From Ignatzschineria larvae DSM 13226 (GTDB lineage: Bacteria > Pseudomonadota > Gammaproteobacteria > Cardiobacteriales > Wohlfahrtiimonadaceae), in the NCBI RefSeq assembly GCF_038500265.1, contig NZ_CP150637.1, forward strand, positions 1,265,501 to 1,329,500: a DNA stretch of 64,000 nt. The letters run 5' to 3'. Positions 17,081-27,485 of this stretch are shown here, piece after piece. Position numbers and translations under genes: made by a program. Each line of letters begins with the position of its first letter. Position 1 is the first letter of the stretch. Below the pieces are notes generated by a model. It saw only the letters and a program-made list of their open reading frames with translations, did not search any database and was not told the DNA's origin.

Positions 17081-19628
17081 TTTCTAAGCTGCCTATGTGG
17101 CAGTGAACATTATGAGAGTGGTTGCTTATGTTTATTGACTTTTCTAAGCTGCCTATGTGGCAGTGAACATGACTGATGAGTTAAAAGAAAATTTAATTAA
17201 TTTCTAAGCTGCCTATGTGGCAGTGAACAAAATGCAATGGAAGCGCTCAAAACGTCTTACTTTCTAAGCTGCCTATGTGGCAGTGAACGCTATGCCCTTG
17301 AACCTATCATGAAGAACAAATTTCTAAGCTGCCTATGTGGCAGTGAACGCTTTATACACTGATTGGTCGCGATGAGATCCTTTCTAAGCTGCCTATGTGG
17401 CAGTGAACCATGTTTTGGCTGATATCCGCAAGATGCTATTTTTCTAAGCTGCCTATGTGGCAGTGAACCATCGTTATTGCTCTCGATAGTAATAAAGCAG
17501 TTTCTAAGCTGCCTATGTGGCAGTGAACGAATCCAACCTACAGCAACATCCTGCCCTAAATTTCTAAGCTGCCTATGTGGCAGTGAACAGTAATAGAAGC
17601 GCAATTTCAGGAAATTGCAATTTCTAAGCTGCCTATGTGGCAGTGAACATAACAACAGATTATCTGATCACAAACGAGCATTTCTAAGCTGCCTATGTGG
17701 CAGTGAACGCTGGTAATCATAATACAAGTGCATCAATCAATTTCTAAGCTGCCTATGTGGCAGTGAACTATCTGTATTTACTGAAAAAACTGCTGATATA
17801 TTTCTAAGCTGCCTATGTGGCAGTGAACAGATCTACAATCCCTGTTTTATCAACATACTTTTTCTAAGCTGCCTATGTGGCAGTGAACTCTAAAATTGCA
17901 GTGAGTATGAAAAATGCTTTTTTCTAAGCTGCCTATGTGGCAGTGAACCTTCTCGGTAAATACCATACGCAATGGCTACATTTCTAAGCTGCCTATGTGG
18001 CAGTGAACCTTCACTTCCATTGAACTCTCAAAACCCACAGTTTCTAAGCTGCCTATGTGGCAGTGAACTCAGCAAATAATATAAATCCACCACTAGACAT
18101 TTTCTAAGCTGCCTATGTGGCAGTGAACATAAGGAACGTAAGGAAGTCTGGATTGTAGAATTTCTAAGCTGCCTATGTGGCAGTGAACATATACCATTAG
18201 AAGAAACAGCTGCAATGGCTTTTCTAAGCTGCCTATGTGGCAGTGAACCATCACAAAAAACTATTGAGATGTATGTATTTTTTCTAAGCTGCCTATGTGG
18301 CAGTGAACTTGGATCTCTACACCACTAAAATTATGTGTTGTTTCTAAGCTGCCTATGTGGCAGTGAACAAGGCTAAAACCTAAGCATACAGAAATACTAT
18401 TTTCTAAGCTGCCTATGTGGCAGTGAACAATCATCTCTATACGGAGATTTAAACGCAAATTTTCTAAGCTGCCTATGTGGCAGTGAACTCGCTCAAGCAA
18501 TTAAAAGTAAGGCGTTTATATTTCTAAGCTGCCTATGTGGCAGTGAACCGTAGAAAAGAACTGATGGATCAGGAAATGTCTTTCTAAGCTGCCTATGTGG
18601 CAGTGAACATACTATGAAAAGATATAAAACTACTATTGCATTTCTAAGCTGCCTATGTGGCAGTGAACATAACAACAGATTATCTGATCACAAACGAGCA
18701 TTTCTAAGCTGCCTATGTGGCAGTGAACTCGGAGTCATTAACATAATTCCCACGATTGTCTTTCTAAGCTGCCTATGTGGCAGTGAACCGCTCCATATTT
18801 TACAACAAAGGGCGTAGAGTTTTCTAAGCTGCCTATGTGGCAGTGAACGATGACGCTTGTGGGTATGCGCGAATCAAAAGTTTCTAAGCTGCCTATGTGG
18901 CAGTGAACCGTATCACGCTTAACAAACTAGCGGAGAAATGTTTCTAAGCTGCCTATGTGGCAGTGAACATTTCACCTTACTAAGATCTATATTGCTTGGG
19001 TTTCTAAGCTGCCTATGTGGCAGTGAACCTCACGTCACTTGCAAACTCTAACCAGTTTCTTTTCTAAGCTGCCTATGTGGCAGTGAACAGATCTTTTTTA
19101 TTGCTTATCTTTAAATTAATTTTCTAAGCTGCCTATGTGGCAGTGAACATGAGTATCTCTTGCTCTCAATGAAAACAAAGTTTCTAAGCTGCCTATGTGG
19201 CAGTGAACCTTCATGTAATAACGTTGCATAGTATGCATTATTTCTAAGCTGCCTATGTGGCAGTGAACTTCAGGCAAATAAACAATCCTCTTCTCATTAA
19301 TTTCTAAGCTGCCTATGTGGCAGTGAACGACTCAAGAACAAATTTTTTAAAATTGCTCATTTTCTAAGCTGCCTATGTGGCAGTGAACGAGTACCATTAA
19401 TGATGATGGTTTTTTTGCTATTTCTAAGCTGCCTATGTGGCAGTGAACTTATTTATTTGGACACATTTACTGAAGAAAAATTTCTAAGCTGCCTATGTGG
19501 CAGTGAACTCTTGCCCTATCTTTTTACCTTCTTCTAAGTATTTCTAAGCTGCCTATGTGGCAGTGAACTGGTAATTCTTTTCCTTTAATCACTTTTTTAT
19601 TTTCTAAGCTGCCTATGTGGCAGTGAAC

Positions 19629-19758
19629 AATAGATTAAAATCCAAAAAGAAAGGAAAAATCTGGCTCAAGGGCTATTTTACCTTAAAATACCAATGATTT
19701 TTCCCTTTTTATAACCTATTGAATTATATCCAATTTTTTAAAGAGCGAAAAATAATGG
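19629..19758 (-). promoter_or_regulatory. CRISPR leader between csy4 and the array
   Basis: This 130-bp AT-rich region precedes the first repeat in the direction of array transcription. On the minus strand TATAAT occurs at 19728-19723, a possible -10 box. A 7-bp inverted repeat TATTTTA/TAAAATA spaced by 3 bp lies at 19674-19690, about 46 bp from the first repeat, where integration host factor or Cas1-Cas2 would be expected to act. No clear IHF consensus was seen. Confidence 0.75.
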
Positions 19759-20373
19759 TTAAAACTCGGGGACAATTCCCCCAGCAGATAAACCATAGGT
19801 TGTAAAGAGTTGATTAAAACTATTATCTGAATCCACACTAACAATTTCTTTTTTAATAAAAAGCTTAAAATTTTGATCAGATCGTAAACTCTTTATTTGG
19901 ATATAAGGAAGATTGACTTCTCTTCTTTCCCAGTGCGAATATCTACTTAACGCTTCTTCGATAGAGACAGAGTTTTGTTGAGCGTAATGTTCGGCATATC
20001 CCCTTCTCTCCTTCTCTAACCGAACATCCCCTTTAGAGTGATAGCGCTGATATTTCGCATACCCCTCAATTTTATTAGGTACTTCCTTAATTGATTGAAT
20101 ATGAACATAATCCGACAATCGCTCTAACCACTTTGGAAGCACAAGAAGAAACAGTTCCTCTTTGGTCTCTGCAAAAATGCGAATTTTTTTCCCTAACCCA
20201 GACTTTTTATCTTCATGATAATATTCCGGAAAAGAGAGTCCATAACGGACTCTATTATCTTTTCCTTTTTGTTCAACAAATGCTAAATGCAGTTGTCCAA
20301 AAACACGAGACAAAATGAAATAGGGAGATATCTCTACATGATCAATTAAAGTAATCTCTTGATAATACTTCAT
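19759..20373 (-). CDS. csy4: Cas6f (Csy4) pre-crRNA endoribonuclease
   Basis: A 204-residue nuclease that cuts pre-crRNA just 3' of the repeat hairpin and stays on the crRNA in the Csy complex. The catalytic His is conserved at position 29 (QLHLAF, compare KLHQAL in Pseudomonas Csy4), the Ser in SLRSDQNFKLF matches the second catalytic residue, and the C-terminus YGLSAGGIVPEF is the family ending. A basic helix around KGDVRLEKERRGY would contact the hairpin. It starts 9 bp after csy3 and ends 130 bp before the array. Confidence 0.97.
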   Translation of the reverse strand: MKYYQEITLIDHVEISPYFILSRVFGQLHLAFVEQKGKDNRVRYGLSFPEYYHEDKKSGLGKKIRIFAETKEELFLLVLPKWLERLSDYVHIQSIKEVPNKIEGYAKYQRYHSKGDVRLEKERRGYAEHYAQQNSVSIEEALSRYSHWERREVNLPYIQIKSLRSDQNFKLFIKKEIVSVDSDNSFNQLFTTYGLSAGGIVPEF

Positions 20374-20382
20374 AAACTCCCC

Positions 20383-21387
20383 TTATTTTGAACTACTAAA
20401 TACCCCACCACGGATAAGATTACCAACAACATAAGCTTGCTCTTCTATTGTTAGATCTTTACCATTAATCCAATCTACCATTAAGGAATATAGGTCTCCT
20501 TCCTTTCTATTTTTACGGAAAGCATCCCCAATTTGTGTTACAGCTCCAAAGGGCTCTATAGCAATAGGTATTTTCATATCGTCATAACGAGGATACCAAG
20601 TATCTATCGTACGTATAGCATTTCCTATTTTAACATTATGCATTGCTGCACCGCCTCCTAATTGAAATAGGGTCTTCCCTTTTTCTCCCATGTTCATCTC
20701 TTGAGAGGGGAAAACATGCTGTAATTTCCCTAATTTTACAAATGCTTCGACTTCTATCAGTGCAAAATTTTGATGATCGCTCTTTAGCGCATCTGAGATA
20801 ATAGCGCCCAACTTTTGCAGTTCTTGATTTTCTTTATTTTTATCAAAATCAGTTAATGAAAAATCATAAGCCATAAACTCAAACTGCTCTTCTGCTACTT
20901 TAACTTTAATAAGAATCTCTTCTGCTCCAACGCGATTACGCCATAAGAACCGTCCATTTGCAATATTATAGGCATAACGATGCCCAAGAATATCAACTCC
21001 TTCTCCGGCTTTAAATTCTGTCACTCTATCTTGTATAGCCTCACTAAATTCTGGTGAATTACAACCAAAAGGTATACCTAAATTACCAATAATTCGCATA
21101 CTAAAACTTACCTTTAGTGTATCGTGTTCTAATGGCAAATTAGCATCATCACTATCAGATGAAGCCGGATTCGGCTGCTTTTTCTTATCATCTGGAGTCC
21201 CCTCAGCACTTTGTGTAGACCGATTTTGACGTTTAGTGATTGGAATTTTTTGCCAATTTTTAGCACTTTCAGCCTCTTTTTCATCTTGAAGATTAGAAAT
21301 AGTACTCCAATCGCCTGAAAACATTAATGCATCTGAAATTTCAAGTTTACGCTCAAAAGAGAGCATGCTAGGTAATTTAATAGCCAT
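20383..21387 (-). CDS. csy3: Cas7f (Csy3) backbone subunit of the Csy complex
   Basis: A 334-residue protein; six copies form the crRNA-binding backbone in type I-F complexes. Family features are the N-terminal LSFERKLEISDALMFSGDW, DTLKVSFSMRIIGN, and RIIGNLG-type strand motifs. Residues about 55-80 form a low-complexity linker rich in S, D, K and Q (STQSAEGTPDDKKKQP). Length is close to Pseudomonas Csy3 (342). It lies 24 bp after csy2 and 9 bp before csy4, all in one operon. Confidence 0.96.
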   Translation of the reverse strand: MAIKLPSMLSFERKLEISDALMFSGDWSTISNLQDEKEAESAKNWQKIPITKRQNRSTQSAEGTPDDKKKQPNPASSDSDDANLPLEHDTLKVSFSMRIIGNLGIPFGCNSPEFSEAIQDRVTEFKAGEGVDILGHRYAYNIANGRFLWRNRVGAEEILIKVKVAEEQFEFMAYDFSLTDFDKNKENQELQKLGAIISDALKSDHQNFALIEVEAFVKLGKLQHVFPSQEMNMGEKGKTLFQLGGGAAMHNVKIGNAIRTIDTWYPRYDDMKIPIAIEPFGAVTQIGDAFRKNRKEGDLYSLMVDWINGKDLTIEEQAYVVGNLIRGGVFSSSK

Positions 21388-21411
21388 GTTATATCCTTTT
21401 ATATCTAAATA

Positions 21412-22680
21412 TTAATAGTAATAAGCATCATCATCTAAGAGATCTTCTGTTTCTGCTGTCATCTCAATGCTCGATGATTGTCTACATAAATACCACTTTA
21501 GGTCATGATAATAAGTCCATACGCTTCTCTGCCAATCTGCTAATTCTTTCAAACGATGGACACTTTGCCACTCTCCAATCGAGTGAACTGATTCAACAAA
21601 ACATAAATCTGTTTCTATATCTCTAGCTCCGTCAACTTCACCTGCGGGGAAAAGCTCAGTAATCGCCTTATAGCCCACCATAATAGGAACTAAAAATCCT
21701 GGATTAGGTTTTCTAACATATTCCCATTGAGCATCTGTTTTCTCGGTAGGCATTAAGTAATTTTGCCACTGCTCGTATAGTTTTTTATTAAATTGCTTGG
21801 AAAGTTGGTCTTGAATATCCTTTTCAGTCATTGCAATGCTTTCCTCTGTCGAGAAATACTCAATCAACTCTTGAGGTACCTCTCCCTTCCGGTAAGGTTT
21901 CTCTTTATGAGCCAACCATAGATCATTGAGTGCCAAAAGGACTTTAAGTTTCTCTCTCTCTTCTTGACTTTTTTCACGCAACTTTTCTAATACTCTTATT
22001 TCATCTAAAAAGTGACTATCTATTAAGTCGCAAACCGGTCTTGCTACCTGTTTTAATGCAATAAAATCAAACCAAGCATCTAACAAGTCGCTATTAGGAT
22101 TATTTTTTTGAAGATTTAAGTAATGCTCTTCTAAATAAGTAGATCTGTCCTGTAATACAAAACCTGGTAACAGTCTATTTCTAATAGTCTTCAAGTTATC
22201 AGGTTCTGATAACTCTACTAGTTCGATATTTTTAATCTCTAAAATAGTCCCGCCTGCTAGTCGTTGAATAAGACAAATTCTCTTTAGGAAACCAATGAAT
22301 TCCTCTTGCTCATAAACACCACCTATATAACCTGATAGAGGAATAAGGAGGGAAACCGTCATATTCATTTTAGCTTCTTCGACAATGGCAGGGTCCTTTA
22401 AAATACCCTTTTCAAATTTCAGGCCTAAATATTGAGCGGTTTTATACTGAGTAAACGCCATTGATCTCCCTTCTTGATATGTGTGTACTTGTTGCTCATG
22501 AGCAATCACTACACACCCCTGAAGAGAGATTTCTTGAAAATTAGTTTCTTTATATAATTTGCGATTAAGATTATGAGTAAATCCTAAAAAATGAGTTATA
22601 GCAGGAAAACCCCAAGTAAACCCTGATACTGCATTCGCATTTTGTACTTTAACTCTCTCAATCAGTAGATACTGTCCCAT
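21412..22680 (-). CDS. csy2: Cas5f (Csy2), enlarged form
   Basis: Csy2 binds the 5' handle of the crRNA with Csy1. Family blocks are VKVQNANAVSGFTWGFPA near the N-terminus, RLAGGTILEI, RLLPGFVLQDR and, later, PGFLVPIMVGYKAI and FVESVHSIGEW. At 422 residues it is about 95 longer than Pseudomonas Csy2 (327). The excess lies mainly at residues about 215-312, a charged helical stretch (EIRVLEKLREKSQEEREKLK) inserted between the LLPGF block and the PGFLVPI block. The acidic tail EDLLDDDAYYY is also unusual. It lies 2 bp after csy1. Confidence 0.95.
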   Translation of the reverse strand: MGQYLLIERVKVQNANAVSGFTWGFPAITHFLGFTHNLNRKLYKETNFQEISLQGCVVIAHEQQVHTYQEGRSMAFTQYKTAQYLGLKFEKGILKDPAIVEEAKMNMTVSLLIPLSGYIGGVYEQEEFIGFLKRICLIQRLAGGTILEIKNIELVELSEPDNLKTIRNRLLPGFVLQDRSTYLEEHYLNLQKNNPNSDLLDAWFDFIALKQVARPVCDLIDSHFLDEIRVLEKLREKSQEEREKLKVLLALNDLWLAHKEKPYRKGEVPQELIEYFSTEESIAMTEKDIQDQLSKQFNKKLYEQWQNYLMPTEKTDAQWEYVRKPNPGFLVPIMVGYKAITELFPAGEVDGARDIETDLCFVESVHSIGEWQSVHRLKELADWQRSVWTYYHDLKWYLCRQSSSIEMTAETEDLLDDDAYYY

Positions 22681-22682
22681 CT

Positions 22683-24175
22683 TTATTGGCCCTCCTCGCT
22701 TGCAAGATACTTAATATTTAAAACATCTCTAAAATTGGTTTTGAATAATTTCATCCAAAGTTTTGTATGCGCATCTTGTGGCGTAAACTTCTCATTCGCT
22801 CTACGTAATCTATAATTAAGCCAATGAGCAAAATCTTGAATAATAACTTCCCCCCAATCAAAACTATTTCTCTCATGAATAAAAAATTCATCATCTCGAT
22901 TACAATCTAATAATAATTGATGGGCGAGTTTAAGTTTAATATTTGCTGTTTTTGACCAACCTGCAGGTAATGTTTGAATAGTTTTAACATAAACTAACAC
23001 CTCATCACTGAGGTTTTCCAACCAATGTTCCAACCACTTCATTCGTTTAGGGTTTTTAATACTCAACTGTAAATTTTCAAATCGACTCAAAAAATCTGCT
23101 AAATATTGAATAATTTCTCTTACTTCAAAGCTTCGAGATAATTCATAAAAAAAACTACTTTTATAAATGGGTGGCTTTAATTGGCTTTGCCATATTGGTG
23201 GCTGACTTGAAACTAAATTTAAACGCCCCCCTCTTTTCCCATTAAGCTGAGAGGCATTGCCATGATTACTGGCAGTAATAGAAATATTTGCGCGATTTAA
23301 AAAGTTGAAAAATTCATTAGGAGAATATTTTCGATTGCTTTTTAATTTATAGTCTATATTTGTATTCCGACGCATAAACTCAAATATTGCTTGAGCTTGG
23401 GATGAAGAAACAACATTACAAAGTAGATGATACCCATCCTTAGCAATAGGAAAGTAAACTTGCTTTAAGAGCGAATGAGCAGTTGGTCGTCCAGTGCTTA
23501 ATGCTGCAGAAAATCCTTTATTCCACTCTAAACTCTGCATTTTATCTCTTGCAAAATCTTCTAAAATATTTGTCTCTAAATCTTCAAAGACACTAGCTAA
23601 TTTTTTTCCATTTCGTTCAAGTTCTAAAAATTGATAGACTGGTGCATATTGATTTCCTCTTACGGCACCATCTATCGCGATTGATTTTAATTTAGCAGTA
23701 GTCAGGTAGCTATCTTTATCCGCAGTTGTATTATCAAAAAAAGCACTACTATCAATAATTGAATGCGTTAATTTCGGAACATGTGTCGCAAAAACAACGT
23801 TTTGAGCATTTTTCGCCGCCCACGTCAACCAGATTTCTGGATGATATTTTTGCTTAAGCTCCTGTTTCTTAACATTAATCTCCATTTTTTGAGATTCAAA
23901 ATTTAAAGACTGAGGCTTAATGTCCATTTCAGCTAACTTATCTAGTTGCGCCAAAATAAACTGAGATTCTAATTCATCTTCTTCTCGCTTGTTTTTCCTT
24001 GCATTAAAAATAAAAGCTATCTCCTCGTCTGCGGTCAATTCTTCTTTTTGATAAGCTACCTCCACACTTTTAAAAATACTTCCTTTAAATATTTCACAAA
24101 GTCTGTTTCAAATTTCTCTAGCAAGAAGGCGTTGATCAGATCTTGCCACGTATTTTCACTATCCATTGTACTCAT
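22683..24175 (-). CDS. csy1: Cas8f (Csy1) with N-terminus in a different frame
   Basis: The large subunit of the I-F complex, which reads the PAM with Csy2. The main frame is 460 codons from a GTG at 24065 with no ribosome binding site near it. An ATG at 24175 overlaps the cas2-3 stop as ATGA and opens 39 codons beginning MSTMDSENTWQDLINAF before a TAG. That segment matches the normal Csy1 N-terminus (TWQELRQF in Pseudomonas). The frames meet at T TTA AAA (24074-24068), a canonical -1 slippery heptamer; slipping there gives one protein of 497 residues. KQVYFPIAKDGYHLL and the Csy1 C-terminal core are intact. Alternatives are a one-base homopolymer deletion or an assembly error. Confidence 0.9.
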
Positions 24176-27100
24176 CCTCTTACCTCTCGATAAATGCCAA
24201 AATTCTTCATATAACGATATTGATTAATATCATTCTTCTTATAACTTACTAAGCGAATCTCTCCAAAACGTCGAGATATCTCCTCAAGGCTTACATTAAA
24301 ATCCTGCGCTAACTGCTGATAGATATTGAACGGATTTAAGTCAAACCAAAAGCTAAATCCTATTGATAACGGTGGCTCTTCCTCTTCGACTATTTCAATG
24401 CCTGCACCTGAAATAGCCCCCATTTTGGGAGGATAAACTGATTCATCTAACCACTGCCAATAGAGCTTATGACCATCTGCTAAGAGATAAAGCGCTTCAT
24501 CTTTTACAGATTCCCTAAAGGGCTGTCTTTTTTGTAAAACAGCTGACCAATGCGCTTGCTCCTTCCACCACAGACTCGCTGATAAATCAGACTTAAAGAG
24601 CTGCATAAAAAGCGCTTTATGTTCAAGTTCTCCTAAATTATCATCCGGTCTTGTTTGTTTCTCTACCCGCTCTATCGCATTAATGTTTTGATATTGACTC
24701 TCTTCTAATATATCTAAAAGATGATGACTATTTAACTTTAACTCTAGATGTTCAACCTCAAATCCTGGACGATTAAAACAACGAACACTACCTTTTAATG
24801 ATTTGATATTTTGATTAATCAAAAGAATATTTTCTCGCTGAGGAAGAATATCTCGATGCCGAAGAATCCGTCCTGCTATTTGGATAATAGAACGCATAGA
24901 ACTGGGCTCAATAACAGCCCAATCATAATCATGGTCGCGCCCTACCTCTGCTACTGGCGAAGCTAGAACAAGAAATATTTGCCGAGATGCATCTGTCTGC
25001 TCAATAAGCTCCATCATCTCTTTGGTCGGCCAATCATCTTTTCTATTCAATGCACTATCTAACTTTTCTTCTAAATAAGATCGCACCGCAAGCGAATAGC
25101 GACTATGATAAACAGCAAGATGAATATGGGTATCTGCTGGCAATTGCTCTTGTATTAGATATTTTGCTACTGCAACTAATGGATCAATATTGGCCATACG
25201 AACCAATCCAATAGAGATTGTTTTTCCTTTGAGCTCTGTATGATTATCTTGATGTAACTGTAAAACCCCTTGTAAAATTGTTTGAGCAAAATCGTGATAA
25301 ATACTCCCTGTTTCTGTTAAATTCTCTAATATTTTTCCTTTATGTTTAACAAGTAAGTTTTCAAGAAGATATTGCACCCGTTTATTGACATAGCTATCGT
25401 AATTTGTTCGAAAAGTATTAAAATCTTTAACTTCACAAGAGACAGCGCCATTATCACGTTCATCAAAAAATGCACAATTAACAATCTCATTCCAATTATC
25501 TACATTGGTTTTGGCATATTCCGTCCAACCCTTTTGATAAGCTAAAAATGTGGCATATGCTAAATCTGGAGAAATAGTGGCTGTTGAAAGTAAAACTCGA
25601 CTGCCCAACATCCCCGCCCAATAAACTAAACGACACAGTGCGGGTAGATCTTTTAAATCAAAATCATCTGGCTCATCAATCACTAAATCAGAGGTTAAAA
25701 GCCGGAGCATTGGTCCTATCTGTTTTCCGCCTTGTGTCCCTTCTGTTGCAGGCATTAAATGATCAATGGTACAAACTAAAGCGGGTGCTTGTATTAGCTT
25801 TTCAATACGCTTATTATTCTTCGTCCACAAATGCAGGGAATGTTCTACTTCAGCCACCTCATAATCTAAAAAGAGATTTGGATCTAGAAAGTCTTCAGCT
25901 GACTCACTACCACTAGAAAATTCTTCTTCCGCCTTTTTCTTCCGTTCACTATTTTCAAATAATGCCTTTGTAGCTACACCACCCACAGCAATTGCTAACT
26001 CTGCATCCGTTAAGCCTAATAATTTCCGATACTCTTTACCTGTTTGTAGCGTTAATGTCCTTAGACCTAAAGCTACGGTGAAACGACAATTTTGCTCCTT
26101 ATCCGCTAAAGCGTACATAATCTTGGCATTTGCCAAAGTCTTACCTTTCCCGGTAGAAGCCATATTAATACCGAAAAAACCTTGTTTTACACTACTTTCA
26201 CTGAGTGTTTGAGCTACTTTTTGTGCTTTAATTTGCCAAGCATATTTAGGGGAAACAGTCCGGTGACTCTTTAAAAAATCATTATCCTCTATGGTATTTA
26301 ATTCTCTTTTTAAACGTGGTAAAGCCTTCATTATTTCTAAGGCATTATGGGCAACACCAATGAGATGCTCATCTAACTGTTGCTTTAACTCTCCCGTATC
26401 TCGGTCTGTGTTAGCATAAACCTCGTAATCACTCGCTCTCCATTCGTTTGTAACTTCAGGAGCGGCCGAATAGAAATGATCCGCTAACATTAATACCATT
26501 CGACTGATATGCGTTGTAAATAACTCATCATGCAATAGATTTTGTTGCTTATCTCTTACCTTTCTGAGGGCTTGTAACGCTTGATCTGCAAATTTTATTG
26601 CTTTTAATCGCCATTTATAACTTTTATAAGGTAAACCTTTCGCATGAATTTTCCAGTTATCCTCATATAATTCAGGAGAATCTTCATCCTTAAAATTGTA
26701 AGAATTCCAATGGATACTTAACTCAATATCAAACCAAGTCTCTAATAGACTCTTTTTCTCTTCGCTATTTTCATATGGCTTTTTAGGTCTAGTTTCCTGC
26801 ACAAGCGTCTTCTTCCAACTTGGAACAACCGGCAATTTATGATGACTTACAATGAGCCATCCTACTAATTGTGCAAAAGGAGGGAGATCTTTCAGAGGAT
26901 GTTGCCTACCTTGACTAATACCATCTTTGAAAAACTGATCTTGGTGATTTTTCTCTATTTCTGTAAGCTTCAAGAGCCACTCTTCATCGGTGCAATCCCC
27001 AACAAAAGCTTGAAATATCCGGAGAGAGACCCATTCATGCCTCACAGGCTCATAACGATTTTTACTTTCACCACGTAGCTTTGCTTGGAATAACGTATTC

Positions 27101-27483
27101 GCTTTACCAATATCATGAAATAATCCGGCAATAGCAACCGCGCTCTTCATGACCTCCAAGCTTTGCCACTGTTCATGATCCATAAATTGCTCAATATTTG
27201 CTTCTGTATAATTCACCGGCACATATCCCATCTCATTAAAGCGGTTACGATTTCCTACAACCCATAAGAGATCACTTCTTGAACGAGAGCGTATCCAGTG
27301 ACAACTGACAGCTGTATTTTTAGAGGCGGTGCGACGCAGAAGTTTCTTGACCATTAGTAAGCCTTCTTCTGTAATAATCGTTTGCCAAACATTATCACCA
27401 ATGCGATTCGCGTAGGCATCTAATACACGTCGAGTACGATTTAATGCCTTCTTTTCACATTGACTAATAAAGGTTACCATCAT
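24172..27483 (-). CDS. cas3: Cas2-Cas3 fusion nuclease-helicase (type I-F)
   Basis: A 1103-residue protein acting in both adaptation and target destruction. The first 90 residues form the Cas2-like domain. The HD nuclease domain follows, with HDIGK at residue 123. The helicase has Walker A in STGKGKT, DEPD as the DExD box, and QIAGRILRHRD as motif VI, and ends in a C-terminal domain. Order and length are those of I-F Cas2-3. It starts 2 bp after cas1 and overlaps csy1 by 4 bp. Confidence 0.97.
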   Translation of the reverse strand: MMVTFISQCEKKALNRTRRVLDAYANRIGDNVWQTIITEEGLLMVKKLLRRTASKNTAVSCHWIRSRSRSDLLWVVGNRNRFNEMGYVPVNYTEANIEQFMDHEQWQSLEVMKSAVAIAGLFHDIGKANTLFQAKLRGESKNRYEPVRHEWVSLRIFQAFVGDCTDEEWLLKLTEIEKNHQDQFFKDGISQGRQHPLKDLPPFAQLVGWLIVSHHKLPVVPSWKKTLVQETRPKKPYENSEEKKSLLETWFDIELSIHWNSYNFKDEDSPELYEDNWKIHAKGLPYKSYKWRLKAIKFADQALQALRKVRDKQQNLLHDELFTTHISRMVLMLADHFYSAAPEVTNEWRASDYEVYANTDRDTGELKQQLDEHLIGVAHNALEIMKALPRLKRELNTIEDNDFLKSHRTVSPKYAWQIKAQKVAQTLSESSVKQGFFGINMASTGKGKTLANAKIMYALADKEQNCRFTVALGLRTLTLQTGKEYRKLLGLTDAELAIAVGGVATKALFENSERKKKAEEEFSSGSESAEDFLDPNLFLDYEVAEVEHSLHLWTKNNKRIEKLIQAPALVCTIDHLMPATEGTQGGKQIGPMLRLLTSDLVIDEPDDFDLKDLPALCRLVYWAGMLGSRVLLSTATISPDLAYATFLAYQKGWTEYAKTNVDNWNEIVNCAFFDERDNGAVSCEVKDFNTFRTNYDSYVNKRVQYLLENLLVKHKGKILENLTETGSIYHDFAQTILQGVLQLHQDNHTELKGKTISIGLVRMANIDPLVAVAKYLIQEQLPADTHIHLAVYHSRYSLAVRSYLEEKLDSALNRKDDWPTKEMMELIEQTDASRQIFLVLASPVAEVGRDHDYDWAVIEPSSMRSIIQIAGRILRHRDILPQRENILLINQNIKSLKGSVRCFNRPGFEVEHLELKLNSHHLLDILEESQYQNINAIERVEKQTRPDDNLGELEHKALFMQLFKSDLSASLWWKEQAHWSAVLQKRQPFRESVKDEALYLLADGHKLYWQWLDESVYPPKMGAISGAGIEIVEEEEPPLSIGFSFWFDLNPFNIYQQLAQDFNVSLEEISRRFGEIRLVSYKKNDINQYRYMKNFGIYREVRG

Positions 27484-27485
27484 AA

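Larger units (their letters stand above)
13541..19628 (-). CRISPR. Type I-F CRISPR array, 102 repeats and 101 spacers
   Basis: A 28-bp repeat occurs every 60 bp without exception from 13541 to 19628, giving 102 repeats and 101 spacers of exactly 32 bp. Read on the minus strand the repeat starts GTTCACTGCC, has a 5-base loop ACATA and ends GGCAGCTTAGAAA, the type I-F form whose CTGCC/GGCAG hairpin is cut by Cas6f. So the array is transcribed leftward, with the leader at 19629-19758. Variants: the leader-distal repeat (13541-13568) has CCGCC/GGCGG, and the repeat at 14201-14228 has GGTAG and an altered first base. Eight spacers are duplicated as a block and one singly, so 92 spacers are distinct. 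All open frames inside are artefacts of the repeat. Confidence 0.99.

Noticed and set aside
13695-18817. Many open frames with repeated peptides such as VHCHIGSLE, CSLPHRQLRK and FLSCLCGSE
   Set aside because: They are the CRISPR repeat translated in different frames. A 60-bp period is a multiple of three, so the frames stay open; none has a coding context.
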